Assembly: GCF_024519285.1 (NCBI RefSeq)
Contig: NZ_JAMZCY010000006.1
Coordinates: forward strand, 310,001-374,000
DNA: 64,000 bases
Origin: Cohnella sp. WQ 127256
Lineage (GTDB): Bacteria; Bacillota; Bacilli; Paenibacillales; Paenibacillaceae
Direction: 5' to 3'
The notes below the pieces were generated by a model. The model was not told the DNA's origin, did not search any database, and saw only the letters and a program-made list of their open reading frames with translations. Below are positions 52,801 through 61,766 of this stretch, in pieces; within the stretch, counting starts at the first letter, position 1; each line of letters opens with the position of its first letter. Made by a program: the position numbers and the translations under genes.

Positions 52801-55800
52801 TGGTTTCGGCTCTGAGGGCCAACCGAGATTTATTACGGGTGGGGCAAGAAGCATCAGCACGATTTTCAATAACATTAAAGCGCAGCCTTCTAACATTCCG
52901 GCGGATGATCCGGGTGATGTTGTGCCTTATATCGAGGCGCATGATAACCTTCCACTGTATGATGTAATCGCACAATCGATCAAGAAGGATCCATCTATCC
53001 CTGCTAATGATTTGGAAATTCTGAAGCGGGTTAGACTTGGCAATCTCATGATGTTAACGTCTCAAGGGACGGCCTTCCTGCAATCCGGGCAAGAATACGG
53101 ACGGACGAAGCAATGGCTGGCTGACGGAATTCCGGAACAGAAATATACGGAATTCAAGGATGCCACTGATACAAGTTTTGGTTATTTCATTCATGATTCC
53201 TATGATTCCTCGGATGCAATCAATATGTTCGACTGGAATAAGGCGACGAATGCTGATGGTCTACACCCTGAGAATGAAATCACAAGGGATTATACAACAG
53301 GCTTGATGGCGCTGAGAAAATCGACTGATGCATTTAGACTAGGTGATAAGGACTTGGTAAATTCCAACGTTACACTGATTGCATCGGATGATATTGCTGC
53401 CAATGATCTTGTCATCGGCTACAAGAACAAAGCAACAGATGGCACGGGTCAATATTACGTATTTATTAATGCAGATAACGCATCAAGAACAATTGGGTTG
53501 TCTGAGGATTTAACAGATGGGACAGTGTTGGTGGACAGTGATGAAGCAGGTATCGTTGAGGTATCTGATAAGTCCGGTTTCAATTTAACAGCTAGCTCCA
53601 TTACGCTAGATCCCCTAACGGCAGTCATTATTAAAAAGGATGCTGCGGCTGCGGTTCTAACGTCATTAGAACTGGATAGTGCTGCATATTCACTGCCTTC
53701 AGGAAATACGCACCAAACAACGGTCTTTGCTAGATATGACGATGGCAGTAAAAGAAACGTAACAGCTCAGGCGACCTTTGCTTCTAATAAGCCAGGTGTC
53801 GCTAGTGTAACGACTGCTGGCCGAGTGACGGCAGCAAGCTTGGGAGCGGCCACGATTACGGTTACGTATAAAGGGATAACCGCAAACGCTACTGTAACCG
53901 TAACGAAGGCAGCAGCTAAACGCTATGTTCAGATAAATTACATCCGTCCGGATGGCGTTTATACAGATTGGAACCTTTGGATTTGGGGTTCTGGCGTGAA
54001 GGATGATCAAATCGATTTCGCGAAAATAGAAAAGGGCATCGCAACCGTAAATATCGAAGTTGCCGATGGGGCGACAAGCTTAGGTTTCATGTTGCGTAAA
54101 GGAACAGACTGGAACACGGCGAAGCAGGATATTTCATATGACCGTCTGATTCCGATCCAACCTGGTGTAACTTTTACCAAAGTCAATGTCACTAGTATGG
54201 TTGGCGAGGTTGATAGGTTAGCTAGTATTAATGGACCTATTCTAGATGATGGTAATGTGACCTTTTTATATCGAGACGATGTCTTGTTCAAGAACGGCCA
54301 AATGGATACCATTACAGGCGTACAGGTCAAAGTTGGAGATACGGCTTATACGATGGTGTATGACCCTGCTCAAGAATGGTTCACTTACACATTGGAGAAT
54401 GTAGCGGTTGGAGATCATGAATACAGCTTCCTTGTGAGTAAAGGTGCCTCTACAGTTGAAGTCAACGATCCGAGTAACATCGTTAACGGCAAATCCATTG
54501 TGAGCTATCGCAATCCTACGCTTACGATTCAATCTGCTGTAAATCGGAGTGCAATTGCTTCTAATGAAAGCGGCATTCTATCTCTCACGGTGATACCATC
54601 TGAACCTATCGCATACCGGGAAGCCTATCTCGATATGACGTCATTAGGTGGCTCGTCTAAAGCGAAGTTTGACACAGAGATAATGGCTCAATCGCTCTCG
54701 GTGAAGGATACGATTACGGCAGGTGTGAAGACCGTTCCTGTTACTTTGGTCGATGTATATGGTAACAAACATAAACACACGGCTACGGTTAATGTCGCCC
54801 CGAGAATATATACAGACGATAAGCTAGATTTTGATTGGGATGAAGCTCGCATCTACTTTGCACTTACGGACCGTTTCGCTGATGGCGATCCTTCCAACAA
54901 TGAGAATGTAGACAAAACCCATCTCGAGGCTTACCATGGCGGAGATTTCAGAGGGATGATCGACAAGCTGGATTACATTCAAGAGCTTGGAATTAATACG
55001 ATCTGGATCACACCGATCGTCGATAACATTGATTTCAACAAAGGTCTTGATTTTAACAGTAAGCAATACGGCTATCACGGCTATTGGGCGAAGGACTTCA
55101 CGGTGATTGACGAGCACCTTGGGGATTTAGACACCTTCAAGGAGCTCATCGATAAGGCGCATGATAAGGGCATCAAAATCATGGTCGACGTTGTGCTCAA
55201 TCATACGGGTTACGGGCTGAAGCCGGGAGATAGCATACCGAGCATTACTCAAGAGGACAAAGATCGGTTTGCCGGTATGCTGAGAACAGATGGAGTATCC
55301 GCGAATACGAATCCAATTCAGGGGGAAGTGGCCTTCTTACCGGATTTCAAGACGGAGGATCCAGCTGTGCGTCAGCAGATCATCGATTGGCAGGCAGGTT
55401 GGTTAAATCGTGCAAGAACGGATCGTGGGGATTCCATCGATTATTTCCGGGTAGATACGGTTAAACACGTAGAAAGCACGACTTGGAAGGCTTTCAAAAA
55501 TGCGCTTACGGCCATTGATCCAGAGTTTAAGCTCATCGGTGAACAATTCGGAGCAACGGTAGATACCGATGCTGGAACGCTTCGTAATGGTCAAATGGAT
55601 AGCTTGCTCGATTTCGGTTTCAAGAATCAAGCTCAAAATTTCGCAAATGGAAGCATCAACACGGTTGACGCTTACTTGGCAGATCGCGAAACTAAGCTTG
55701 ATAACGCAACGACAATGGGTCAGTTCCTGAGCAGCCATGATGAAGACGGATTCTTGTCTAATTACGTTGGCGGCGATAAAGGTAAATTGAAGATTGCTGC

Positions 55801-57976
55801 CGCTTTGCAAATAACGGCTAAAGGTCAGCCCGTCATTTATTATGGTGAGGAGCTAGGCCGTTCCGGTAAAAATGCTGGAGACATGAGCAAGGGGGAGTTC
55901 AGCGAAAATCGCGGTGACATGCCGTGGGATGAGCTTTCTGACGAGGTGCTGCTCCATGATCATTACATGACACTTCTTAACATTCGAGCGAAGTTCTCTA
56001 AAGTGTATTCCAAGGGGACTCGGACGAAGCTGGGAGGCTCCGATGCGGAGGGTTACTTAGCCTTCAATAAACGTTACAACAGCGTCGATGTTGTGACTGT
56101 CATTAATACAGCTGTTGAAGACAAGGAATTAACGCTTAACGTACCTTTTAATGCTGGAACTGTAGTTAAAGATGAATACAGCGGATCGACTTATCAGGTT
56201 TCTGATAGTCAACAGATTACATTTATGCTACCAGGTAGAGATGATGGAGGAACGGTCATTCTGAGCGGTATATCTGATCTAGATGTTCTAATCAGTCAAA
56301 TTACGTTGTCACAAACAACGTTGGCGCTAACCGCTGGACAAACGGCGGAAGTGACAGCGGCTACTGAGCCAAGCAACGCGACGAACAAGGGAATCGATTG
56401 GACGTCGAGTGATGAAGGTGTCGCAACCGTAGATAGCAACGGAAAAGTGACAGCAATTGCGGCAGGAACGGCAACGATTACTGCTTCTAGTCAAGATGCA
56501 GGTGATGTAACAGCGAGCTTGACGGTAACGGTGGCTAATCCGCCAGCGGTAATTGTGCTAGTAAGTCAAATTACGTTGTCACAAACAACGTTGGCGCTAA
56601 CCGCTGGACAAACGGCGGAAGTGACAGCGGCTACTGAGCCAAGCAACGCGACGAACAAGGGAATCGATTGGACGTCGAGTGATGAAGGTGTCGCAACCGT
56701 AGATAGCAACGGAAAAGTGACAGCAATTGCGGCAGGAACGGCAACGATTACTGCTTCTAGTCAAGATGCAGGTGATGTAACAGCGAGCTTGACGGTAACG
56801 GTGAAGTGGAAATCGGGATCAACCTCATCTAGCGGTGGTGGCTCTCCGACGGTACCGGTAAAACCGGAGGTACAGATCGTTAACGATGATAGCCTGAAGA
56901 ATGGCAAGAACGGCGTGGTAGAGGTTCAAATGGTGGCAGGCAAACAAGTCATCCTGCTACCGATTCAGGCAGCGGATTTACTTGGAGGCAATAGTTTGGT
57001 GCTGAATTCTGCTAACCTAACAGTAACCTTCCCAAGCTCTGTGCTGGATTCGATTAGCAAGCTCGTTTCCGGAACAGATGCGTCTGGAGCTCAAATCTCT
57101 TTCGAATTCAAGCCGATTTCGGCTGAAGACGGAAATTCATTGCTTGAAACCGCAGGTGCAGGAAAAGTTGATTTGAAAGCTGCCTCGCAGGTTTATGAAT
57201 TAAAGTTAAGTATTATCACGAAAGACGGCAAATCGATACCGGTGACCAAATTTGATAAGCCGCTTATCATCAAGTTGCTTGTGTCGGGTAACCTGAACAA
57301 GGATTTGATCGGAATCTATTTTATCGGTGATGATGGCAAGCTCGAGTATATCGGAGGCACTCTCGCAGGTGAATTCATGACGGCGGAAATTACCCATTTT
57401 AGTAAATATGCCGTACTAGAGTTTGATAAGTCATTCGAAGATGTTAAAGCGAGCTATTGGGCTAATGCGGTAATTAAGGCTTTAACGGCTAAACAAATCG
57501 TAACCGGCATTACGGATACTAAGTTTATGCCAGAGAAGAGCATTACCCGTGCGGAATTCGCGGCATTGTTAGTTCGTGCGCTAGGTATTAAAGCCGAGGG
57601 TGAAGCTACATTTAATGATGTCGGGAAAAGCGATTGGTATGCTCCTTATGTGGCGACAGCTAGCAAGAAGGGTATCGTTAAAGGTGGCCAAGATAACTCA
57701 TTCCGACCGAACGATACGATTACTCGTGAGGAAATGGCGGTCATGATCATTCGGACGTTGGAAGTGAAGAAGGGTGACAAAGGCATAGCAACGAATACGG
57801 CTCAACCATCCGAATTCTCTGATAGAGCACAAGTTAGCACATGGGCGGTTCAATACGTCGATGAAGCGGCGCAGCTCGAACTTGTGAAGGGCAGAGCTAA
57901 GGGACAATTCGTACCGCAAAGTGTAATGACTAGAGCGGAAAGCGCACAAGTGATCTACAATCTGCTGGCGAAGTAA
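49886..57976 (+). CDS. SLH-anchored giant amylopullulanase (pullulanase then alpha-amylase)
   Basis: A 2696-residue surface enzyme. Order: signal peptide (to about 33), two X25-type modules (about 36-130, 150-245), two CBM41/PUD modules (about 258-360, 365-475), a CBM48-type domain (about 560-640), a GH13 pullulanase (YNWGYDP at 786; nucleophile Asp900, acid Glu929, Asp1020), a Big_2 domain (about 1256-1345), a third CBM41 (about 1350-1435), a beta domain (about 1450-1550), a GH13 alpha-amylase (DRFADGDPSN; Asp1857, Glu1886, Asp1952), two identical Big_2 domains (2137-2216, 2227-2306), a Ser/Gly linker and beta domain (about 2310-2515) and three SLH domains (from 2517). It would cut alpha-1,6 and alpha-1,4 bonds of starch, glycogen or pullulan while held to the wall by its SLH domains. 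ATG at 49886 follows GGGGAGG. Both catalytic sets appear complete. Confidence 0.95.
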   Translation: MKVGMRRKKMFAILMALALVVSSFGVAPSRASAGAPTTATIVGSLQMALGHTGNWDPTATATKMEDVGNGNYKFTGTLPAGSYEYKVAINGAWAESYGYYSYTNPAKTGTDNIILTLPTETAVTFYYNHVTHKIADSTYYNPIEESKLPRVVGTVQLALGDSDNWNPGVASTLLTDPDFDNVYSVTKSVYQGTFNYKIVLGSAWGEEYPSVDKTFALPQELPVTFKYNAITHDVAADFILPPTSGGGGASSSVPTGHLRVHYNGPTTDMGLWLFNDVLTPSVTWSSDATPFIAEQQDNYGAYLDIPMKENAQKIGLVVVNRINQSKDGGDKVFALTSSAMNEVWLKQGSDVVSPYEPADLAANTIRIHYTRADQNYGSYGLWLFDDVLVKSEALGIWPTAATSFTADKTDRYGAYIDVPVQLNAKKISFIALDKTNGVKDGDTKTFSLLDRYNHVWIKQGDNNVYISPYGDLPIGLVTAEVVSLSKILLSFTMTEGLDVTALKNEITIKDKDGGTVSVGNAVIKDANTVELTASIDLDKLPLSITYSGKTVSASSGWRMLDELDSYSDDDLGATYNEDGTTTLKIWAPTATSVTVNLYDKADSSVNIGNLPLIKGERGIWSENITILDEDENPMDTKGYFYQYEVTNNGVTKPVLDPYAKSMAQFTVNSKGEAGPDGDLVGKAAIVDLKGTDPEGYDFAQIAGYEKREDAIILEMHVRDFTSDPSIEGDLGDARWGSYSAFAKKLDYIKAQGVTHIQLMPVMAWYYGDESKMGDRELDYSAKDNEYNWGYDPHNYFSPDGAYSEDATDPELRIKELKGMIDAIHDAGMGVLLDVVYTHMAKTDSLNDIVPGYYAWQDPNGNFLGTFGNMLATNHKMAEKLMVDSVKYWFNEYKIDGMRWDMMGYATYDSVQNAYNAASAINPNALFIGEGWRDFAGDKADPSLAGQGATQDWMDKTDDVGVFSDEIRNELKSGFGSEGQPRFITGGARSISTIFNNIKAQPSNIPADDPGDVVPYIEAHDNLPLYDVIAQSIKKDPSIPANDLEILKRVRLGNLMMLTSQGTAFLQSGQEYGRTKQWLADGIPEQKYTEFKDATDTSFGYFIHDSYDSSDAINMFDWNKATNADGLHPENEITRDYTTGLMALRKSTDAFRLGDKDLVNSNVTLIASDDIAANDLVIGYKNKATDGTGQYYVFINADNASRTIGLSEDLTDGTVLVDSDEAGIVEVSDKSGFNLTASSITLDPLTAVIIKKDAAAAVLTSLELDSAAYSLPSGNTHQTTVFARYDDGSKRNVTAQATFASNKPGVASVTTAGRVTAASLGAATITVTYKGITANATVTVTKAAAKRYVQINYIRPDGVYTDWNLWIWGSGVKDDQIDFAKIEKGIATVNIEVADGATSLGFMLRKGTDWNTAKQDISYDRLIPIQPGVTFTKVNVTSMVGEVDRLASINGPILDDGNVTFLYRDDVLFKNGQMDTITGVQVKVGDTAYTMVYDPAQEWFTYTLENVAVGDHEYSFLVSKGASTVEVNDPSNIVNGKSIVSYRNPTLTIQSAVNRSAIASNESGILSLTVIPSEPIAYREAYLDMTSLGGSSKAKFDTEIMAQSLSVKDTITAGVKTVPVTLVDVYGNKHKHTATVNVAPRIYTDDKLDFDWDEARIYFALTDRFADGDPSNNENVDKTHLEAYHGGDFRGMIDKLDYIQELGINTIWITPIVDNIDFNKGLDFNSKQYGYHGYWAKDFTVIDEHLGDLDTFKELIDKAHDKGIKIMVDVVLNHTGYGLKPGDSIPSITQEDKDRFAGMLRTDGVSANTNPIQGEVAFLPDFKTEDPAVRQQIIDWQAGWLNRARTDRGDSIDYFRVDTVKHVESTTWKAFKNALTAIDPEFKLIGEQFGATVDTDAGTLRNGQMDSLLDFGFKNQAQNFANGSINTVDAYLADRETKLDNATTMGQFLSSHDEDGFLSNYVGGDKGKLKIAAALQITAKGQPVIYYGEELGRSGKNAGDMSKGEFSENRGDMPWDELSDEVLLHDHYMTLLNIRAKFSKVYSKGTRTKLGGSDAEGYLAFNKRYNSVDVVTVINTAVEDKELTLNVPFNAGTVVKDEYSGSTYQVSDSQQITFMLPGRDDGGTVILSGISDLDVLISQITLSQTTLALTAGQTAEVTAATEPSNATNKGIDWTSSDEGVATVDSNGKVTAIAAGTATITASSQDAGDVTASLTVTVANPPAVIVLVSQITLSQTTLALTAGQTAEVTAATEPSNATNKGIDWTSSDEGVATVDSNGKVTAIAAGTATITASSQDAGDVTASLTVTVKWKSGSTSSSGGGSPTVPVKPEVQIVNDDSLKNGKNGVVEVQMVAGKQVILLPIQAADLLGGNSLVLNSANLTVTFPSSVLDSISKLVSGTDASGAQISFEFKPISAEDGNSLLETAGAGKVDLKAASQVYELKLSIITKDGKSIPVTKFDKPLIIKLLVSGNLNKDLIGIYFIGDDGKLEYIGGTLAGEFMTAEITHFSKYAVLEFDKSFEDVKASYWANAVIKALTAKQIVTGITDTKFMPEKSITRAEFAALLVRALGIKAEGEATFNDVGKSDWYAPYVATASKKGIVKGGQDNSFRPNDTITREEMAVMIIRTLEVKKGDKGIATNTAQPSEFSDRAQVSTWAVQYVDEAAQLELVKGRAKGQFVPQSVMTRAESAQVIYNLLAK
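56294..56533 (+). repeat. Perfect 240-bp tandem repeat, copy 1
   Basis: 240 bp identical base for base to 56564-56803, at an offset of 270 bp (90 codons). Each copy encodes one Big_2 Ig-like domain; a 30-bp spacer that is not repeated lies between them. Complete identity, including silent positions, points to a recent duplication or gene conversion. Confidence 0.97.
56564..56803 (+). repeat. Perfect 240-bp tandem repeat, copy 2
   Basis: Second copy of the Big_2-encoding segment, identical to 56294-56533. It is followed directly by the KWKSGSTSSSGGGS linker. Confidence 0.97.
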
Positions 57977-58003
57977 GCTACAAGATTAAGATGAGGCTGA
58001 AGA

Positions 58004-58050
58004 CAAAGAAGATGGCTCCTTATTCATCATGGGCCATCTTCTTTGATTTT
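58004..58050. terminator. Terminator after the amylopullulanase gene
   Basis: CAAAGAAGATGGC (58004-58016) pairs perfectly with GCCATCTTCTTTG (58033-58045), followed by ATTTT on the plus strand. The convergent DUF1295 gene ends at 58049, so both transcripts probably use it. Confidence 0.85.
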
Positions 58051-58825
58051 AGGACTTTTTCGGGGGCCAAGGGATAAATCGATTCGTTTCCTGCTTGTAC
58101 TGGGCATAATCGGCATTCCCGGAATAACGCTTATCTAGGAAAGGAACTCCGGACACTTTCAATAATAGAAGGTTCATGAACAAAGCACTGAACAAGCTTA
58201 TCCAGCCCAAATGTACCGGAAGCACGATGAGGAATATCCCCCACCACATCGTCGCTTCACCAAAGTAATTTGGATGTCTGGTATACCGCCACAAACCGCT
58301 TTTGAGCACAGCTTCTTTATTGGGTCTCGTTTTCTTAAACCGCTCCAACTGATAATCACCAATGACTTGGAACAAGAAGCCGATGATCCAGATAACTATA
58401 CCCGCCCAAGCCCATCCATCCAATCTACCATTGCTCTGATCTGCATTCGTAGCAATAATTGGATAAGCAAGAAGGAGCATAAACAATCCCTGCATCATAA
58501 ATACCCGGAAAAATGCAATACGCATGGCATTCTTACCCCAAGCTTTGCGGAAGTTGGCATAGCGGAAGTCTTCTCCTCGTCCGATAGAGCGAATCCATAA
58601 ATGTATGGCTAATCTCATCCCCCATGTCGCAACCAATAGGAGGATGACGAGTTGTCTAGCCCCATAACCGTCATGATTCAAGAAGCTAACTATAGCTATG
58701 ATGACAAAACCAAATCCCCATCCGATGTCAATAATAGAATTGTCTTTCAATATCTGCGCTATGATAAATAGAATGACCATAAAAGTGAAAATCGCCAATG
58801 CATTGATTAAATAAAGCTCACCCAT
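58049..58825 (-). CDS. DUF1295 membrane protein (steroid 5-alpha-reductase-like fold)
   Basis: A 258-residue protein with about seven hydrophobic segments. The C-terminal part has GLWRYTRHPNYFGEATMWWG and FLDKRYSGNADYAQYKQETN, the hallmarks of DUF1295, a family related to steroid 5-alpha reductases and isoprenylcysteine methyltransferases, thought to bind a nucleotide cofactor in the membrane. ATG at 58825 follows GGAGGGGGGA, which is formed by the last codons of the DegV-type gene 3 bp upstream, so the two are coupled. The substrate is unknown; a lipid is likely. Confidence 0.88.
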   Translation of the reverse strand: MGELYLINALAIFTFMVILFIIAQILKDNSIIDIGWGFGFVIIAIVSFLNHDGYGARQLVILLLVATWGMRLAIHLWIRSIGRGEDFRYANFRKAWGKNAMRIAFFRVFMMQGLFMLLLAYPIIATNADQSNGRLDGWAWAGIVIWIIGFLFQVIGDYQLERFKKTRPNKEAVLKSGLWRYTRHPNYFGEATMWWGIFLIVLPVHLGWISLFSALFMNLLLLKVSGVPFLDKRYSGNADYAQYKQETNRFIPWPPKKS

Positions 58826-58828
58826 TTC

Positions 58829-60649
58829 CTAATCCCCCCTCCGATTATCGTTTGCAAGCAACATAGCAACGCTAATTGCTCCTTTTCCGGCGCTAGCCCC
58901 AATGACAGGTGATACATCTGAAATATAAACGGGCTTAGCTCCCATGATCGATTCCATATGTTTCTGAAACCCCATAATCGCATCTCCAGCTCCGGCATGA
59001 AGTAGCACATACTGTGCTACACCGTATTTCTGATGAATCCGCTCAATCTTTCGCTTCATCTTGCCCAGATTCGACTTCCGGAACAACGTCTTCCCATAAA
59101 GAATTGATTTTCCTTCGCGATCTAGCGAAACGATTGGTTTCAAATTCAACCATGCTGCTACTTTACCTTTAAGCGGACTGACTCTACCCCCACGCACCAT
59201 ATATTTAAGCGTCGGGACGCTAACTAATATTTCCGACTTCGGTATTTGATTGCTGAGCAGCATCTTAATCTCTTCGATTGATGCCCCTGATGCAATCGCT
59301 TCTGCAGCTTGTAATACGAGTAATCCTAGCGCTCCAGAAAGCGTCCGAGAGTTGATTACATGAATTCTTGATGAATGGACTTGTTTAGCTACAGTATTAC
59401 AAGCATTATAGGTTCCGCTTAATTCGTTAGACACATGAATGGACACGACATGATCATAATGGTTCAGCAGCTCTTGATACTTACGTGTAATACTCTCAGG
59501 AGATGGTTGTGAACTCTTAGGTTGGTTAGCCGCGTTTGATAGTTTGTCATAAAACGATTCCGGTTGCAGCGTGACTTTGTCCAAGTAGGAGGAAGTCCCT
59601 ATTTGAATTTGAAGAGGCAGCAAGTGTATCTGATGTTCATCCATTAGGTGTTGCGGGAGATCACAAGCAGAATCTACGACTAAAGCAATAGTCGCTTTAG
59701 GGCCACTAAGTATTTCAAATTGGCGTTTCATATCATCTACCTTCTGATACACAATCGTACCCTTCTTCGTAAGTAGATCCGCGATCTGATCGGGATTATT
59801 CGTATGAACATGTATTTTCCCCTGCTGCTCATCGCCTACTAATACTAAGGAATCTCCAAGGTGTGCAAGCTGCTCCTTCATTGTAGAGGTATCGCTTTCC
59901 CAATTAAGCAGGAATTCCGTGCAATACCGATACCCGTTGTCATCATATTCTGATATCAAGTGGTTAATCTCTATGGCATGCTCATGTTGCTGAGCTTCTG
60001 TCTGGAAAGCGGGGGCTACCCTCGCCTCTGTTCGTTCCAAGTAGGGTTTCTTGATTGCTGTAATCAATCCAGACAGAAAGAGAACAAATCCTTTGGCACC
60101 CGCATCCACCACATTATGCCTTCTTAGAAGCTCCATTTGATTCATCGTGTTGTCCAAAGAAACACAAACTTCTCCATACGATTCAATGAGCATTTCTTGA
60201 ATACCTTTAGTTCGATCAACATTTCTCTTCATTACACGAACCCAAGTTTTCATCACCGTCAATATCGTGCCTTCCTGTGGAGTAGCTACAGCTTGATAGG
60301 CCTGCGTCACCGACTGCTCACACATATCGAGAAAGTGTTTTTCTTTCAACTCCTCATTATTTAGAAGAAAGTTACACATCGAGATAATGAATTGCGAGAA
60401 GATCATCCCCGAATTCCCACGCGAACCGCGAAGACAGGCTGATTTCATCAGCATCAAGGTGTCGCTGGATGGTTCCTTCCATTTTGAATCCCTAATAATC
60501 GTTTCCATGAGGTGTGTCAGGTTACTCCCCGTATCTCCATCATTCACGGGGAACACATTAATGGCATTTAACTCTTCCTTATGGCGGATGACTTCATAGG
60601 CCCCACATATAATCAAATCGTGAAAGGTTCTGCGATTGAGCAGCTCCAA
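58829..60649 (-). CDS. DAK2-DegV fusion protein, fatty-acid kinase-like
   Basis: A 606-residue fusion. The N-terminal DAK2 domain (about 1-200) has the ATP/metal site NVFPVNDGDTGSNL and RGSRGNSGMIFSQF; a linker domain follows (about 230-310); the C-terminal DegV domain (about 318-600) begins ALVVDSACDLP and carries VSIHVSNELSGTYN and HAGAGDA. Separate DAK2 (FakA) and DegV (FakB) proteins phosphorylate exogenous fatty acids for phospholipid synthesis; here both halves are in one chain. The start is TTG at 60649, about 7 nt after AGGGGG. It is cotranscribed with the DUF1295 membrane protein, again pointing to lipids. Kinase activity is inferred. Confidence 0.9.
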   Translation of the reverse strand: MELLNRRTFHDLIICGAYEVIRHKEELNAINVFPVNDGDTGSNLTHLMETIIRDSKWKEPSSDTLMLMKSACLRGSRGNSGMIFSQFIISMCNFLLNNEELKEKHFLDMCEQSVTQAYQAVATPQEGTILTVMKTWVRVMKRNVDRTKGIQEMLIESYGEVCVSLDNTMNQMELLRRHNVVDAGAKGFVLFLSGLITAIKKPYLERTEARVAPAFQTEAQQHEHAIEINHLISEYDDNGYRYCTEFLLNWESDTSTMKEQLAHLGDSLVLVGDEQQGKIHVHTNNPDQIADLLTKKGTIVYQKVDDMKRQFEILSGPKATIALVVDSACDLPQHLMDEHQIHLLPLQIQIGTSSYLDKVTLQPESFYDKLSNAANQPKSSQPSPESITRKYQELLNHYDHVVSIHVSNELSGTYNACNTVAKQVHSSRIHVINSRTLSGALGLLVLQAAEAIASGASIEEIKMLLSNQIPKSEILVSVPTLKYMVRGGRVSPLKGKVAAWLNLKPIVSLDREGKSILYGKTLFRKSNLGKMKRKIERIHQKYGVAQYVLLHAGAGDAIMGFQKHMESIMGAKPVYISDVSPVIGASAGKGAISVAMLLANDNRRGD

Positions 60650-60750
60650 AATATGACCCCCTTACTATATTTATTATTAAAAAAGTGCAGGATCAGCTAG
60701 GGAAGTGTCGAAAAGGTGAGCTATAGACATTTCATTCTCATCCATAGGAC

Positions 60751-61740
60751 GTGACTTCTGTGACGCAATGCTCTAATTGTTATCCGACCAATCTAATTTA
60801 TGAAATTAAGGCCGCTGGCGAACGAAACCTACTCGTTCTCCCCCAGATTATCCCCTTCCTAAGTGCTAGGGGCTTCCTAGTAAAGGCTACTGAAAATACA
60901 ATGCTCGTGAGTGAAGCCGGGATCGCGGATTTAGACGACTTTTGCCAGGATCATATGAATATTGAGCAATTGACCTTCCGGTTAGAGGATGCGTCATGGC
61001 AGCCGTTTGGCGAGATAAAAGTAACGCTCTCGTCTCAATGGGTGGATGACATCATCCTACAGCAGCGCGTCATTTGTTATGCTCAACCCATTGTCGATGC
61101 ACAGGGCTCAGTCTACGCCCATGAGATGCTTGCACGATTTGTTCAGGAGGACGGTAGTCTTCTTTCCCCGTTAGCTGTCTTCGAGGCAGCTAAGCTTCGC
61201 AACCGGTTATACTCTCTCGATCGGTTGTGCAGAATGGCGGCTGTTCGTTCTTCTAAGGGCTTGTCAGGCAAAGTGTTTATTAACTTCATCCCGACCTCCA
61301 TTTATTCTCCGCAGCACTGCTTGCAATCCACCATTCAGCTGGCGCAACAGTTGAATATTGACCCCTCGAAATTAGTATTTGAAGTCGTGGAAACGGAGCA
61401 GGTCGATGATTTGGATCATTTGAAAAGCATCTTGGGTTATTACAAGCACCATGGATTCCAGTACGCACTGGATGATGTTGGCGAAGGATTCAGTACAATC
61501 GAACTGCTACAACAATTAAAGCCTCATTATATGAAGCTCGACAAAGGATTTGTACAGGGGGTCGCAATAAGCTCGGAAAAACAAATAGTTGCTATAAAAA
61601 TGCTCGAAGCTGCAGTTCAGATCAATTCAGTCCCCTTAGCCGAAGGGGTAGAGGATGAAGTGGACTTTGCTTGGCTTCGTGATAATGGGTTCAAGCTGTT
61701 CCAGGGGTATTTGTTCGGGAGACCCGCTCCCATTGCCTGA
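60751..61740 (+). CDS. EAL-domain cyclic-di-GMP phosphodiesterase with N-terminal CxxC segment
   Basis: A 329-residue cytosolic protein. The first 90 residues are an unassigned domain that opens with CSNCYP, a single CxxC. The EAL domain (about 95-327) keeps the catalytic set: Glu125 (HEMLAR, the ExLxR motif), Asn178 (FINFIP), Glu211 (FEVVE), Asp241-Asp242 (LDDVGEG in place of DDFGTG), Lys262 (MKLDKGF) and Glu298 (LAEGVED). So it should hydrolyse c-di-GMP. No GGDEF domain is present. GTG at 60751 is the longest start; a GTG at 60760 is possible. It is divergent from the DAK2-DegV gene and convergent with the chemoreceptor, with no terminator in the 26-bp gap. Confidence 0.9.
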   Translation: MTSVTQCSNCYPTNLIYEIKAAGERNLLVLPQIIPFLSARGFLVKATENTMLVSEAGIADLDDFCQDHMNIEQLTFRLEDASWQPFGEIKVTLSSQWVDDIILQQRVICYAQPIVDAQGSVYAHEMLARFVQEDGSLLSPLAVFEAAKLRNRLYSLDRLCRMAAVRSSKGLSGKVFINFIPTSIYSPQHCLQSTIQLAQQLNIDPSKLVFEVVETEQVDDLDHLKSILGYYKHHGFQYALDDVGEGFSTIELLQQLKPHYMKLDKGFVQGVAISSEKQIVAIKMLEAAVQINSVPLAEGVEDEVDFAWLRDNGFKLFQGYLFGRPAPIA

Positions 61741-61766
61741 ATGAGGATTCAGCATCCTAGAAATAC

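Noticed and set aside
52331..52975. A 214-codon open frame on the minus strand inside the amylopullulanase gene
   Set aside because: It lies wholly inside a gene with intact motifs on the other strand, has no ribosome binding site and resembles no family; it is a shadow frame.
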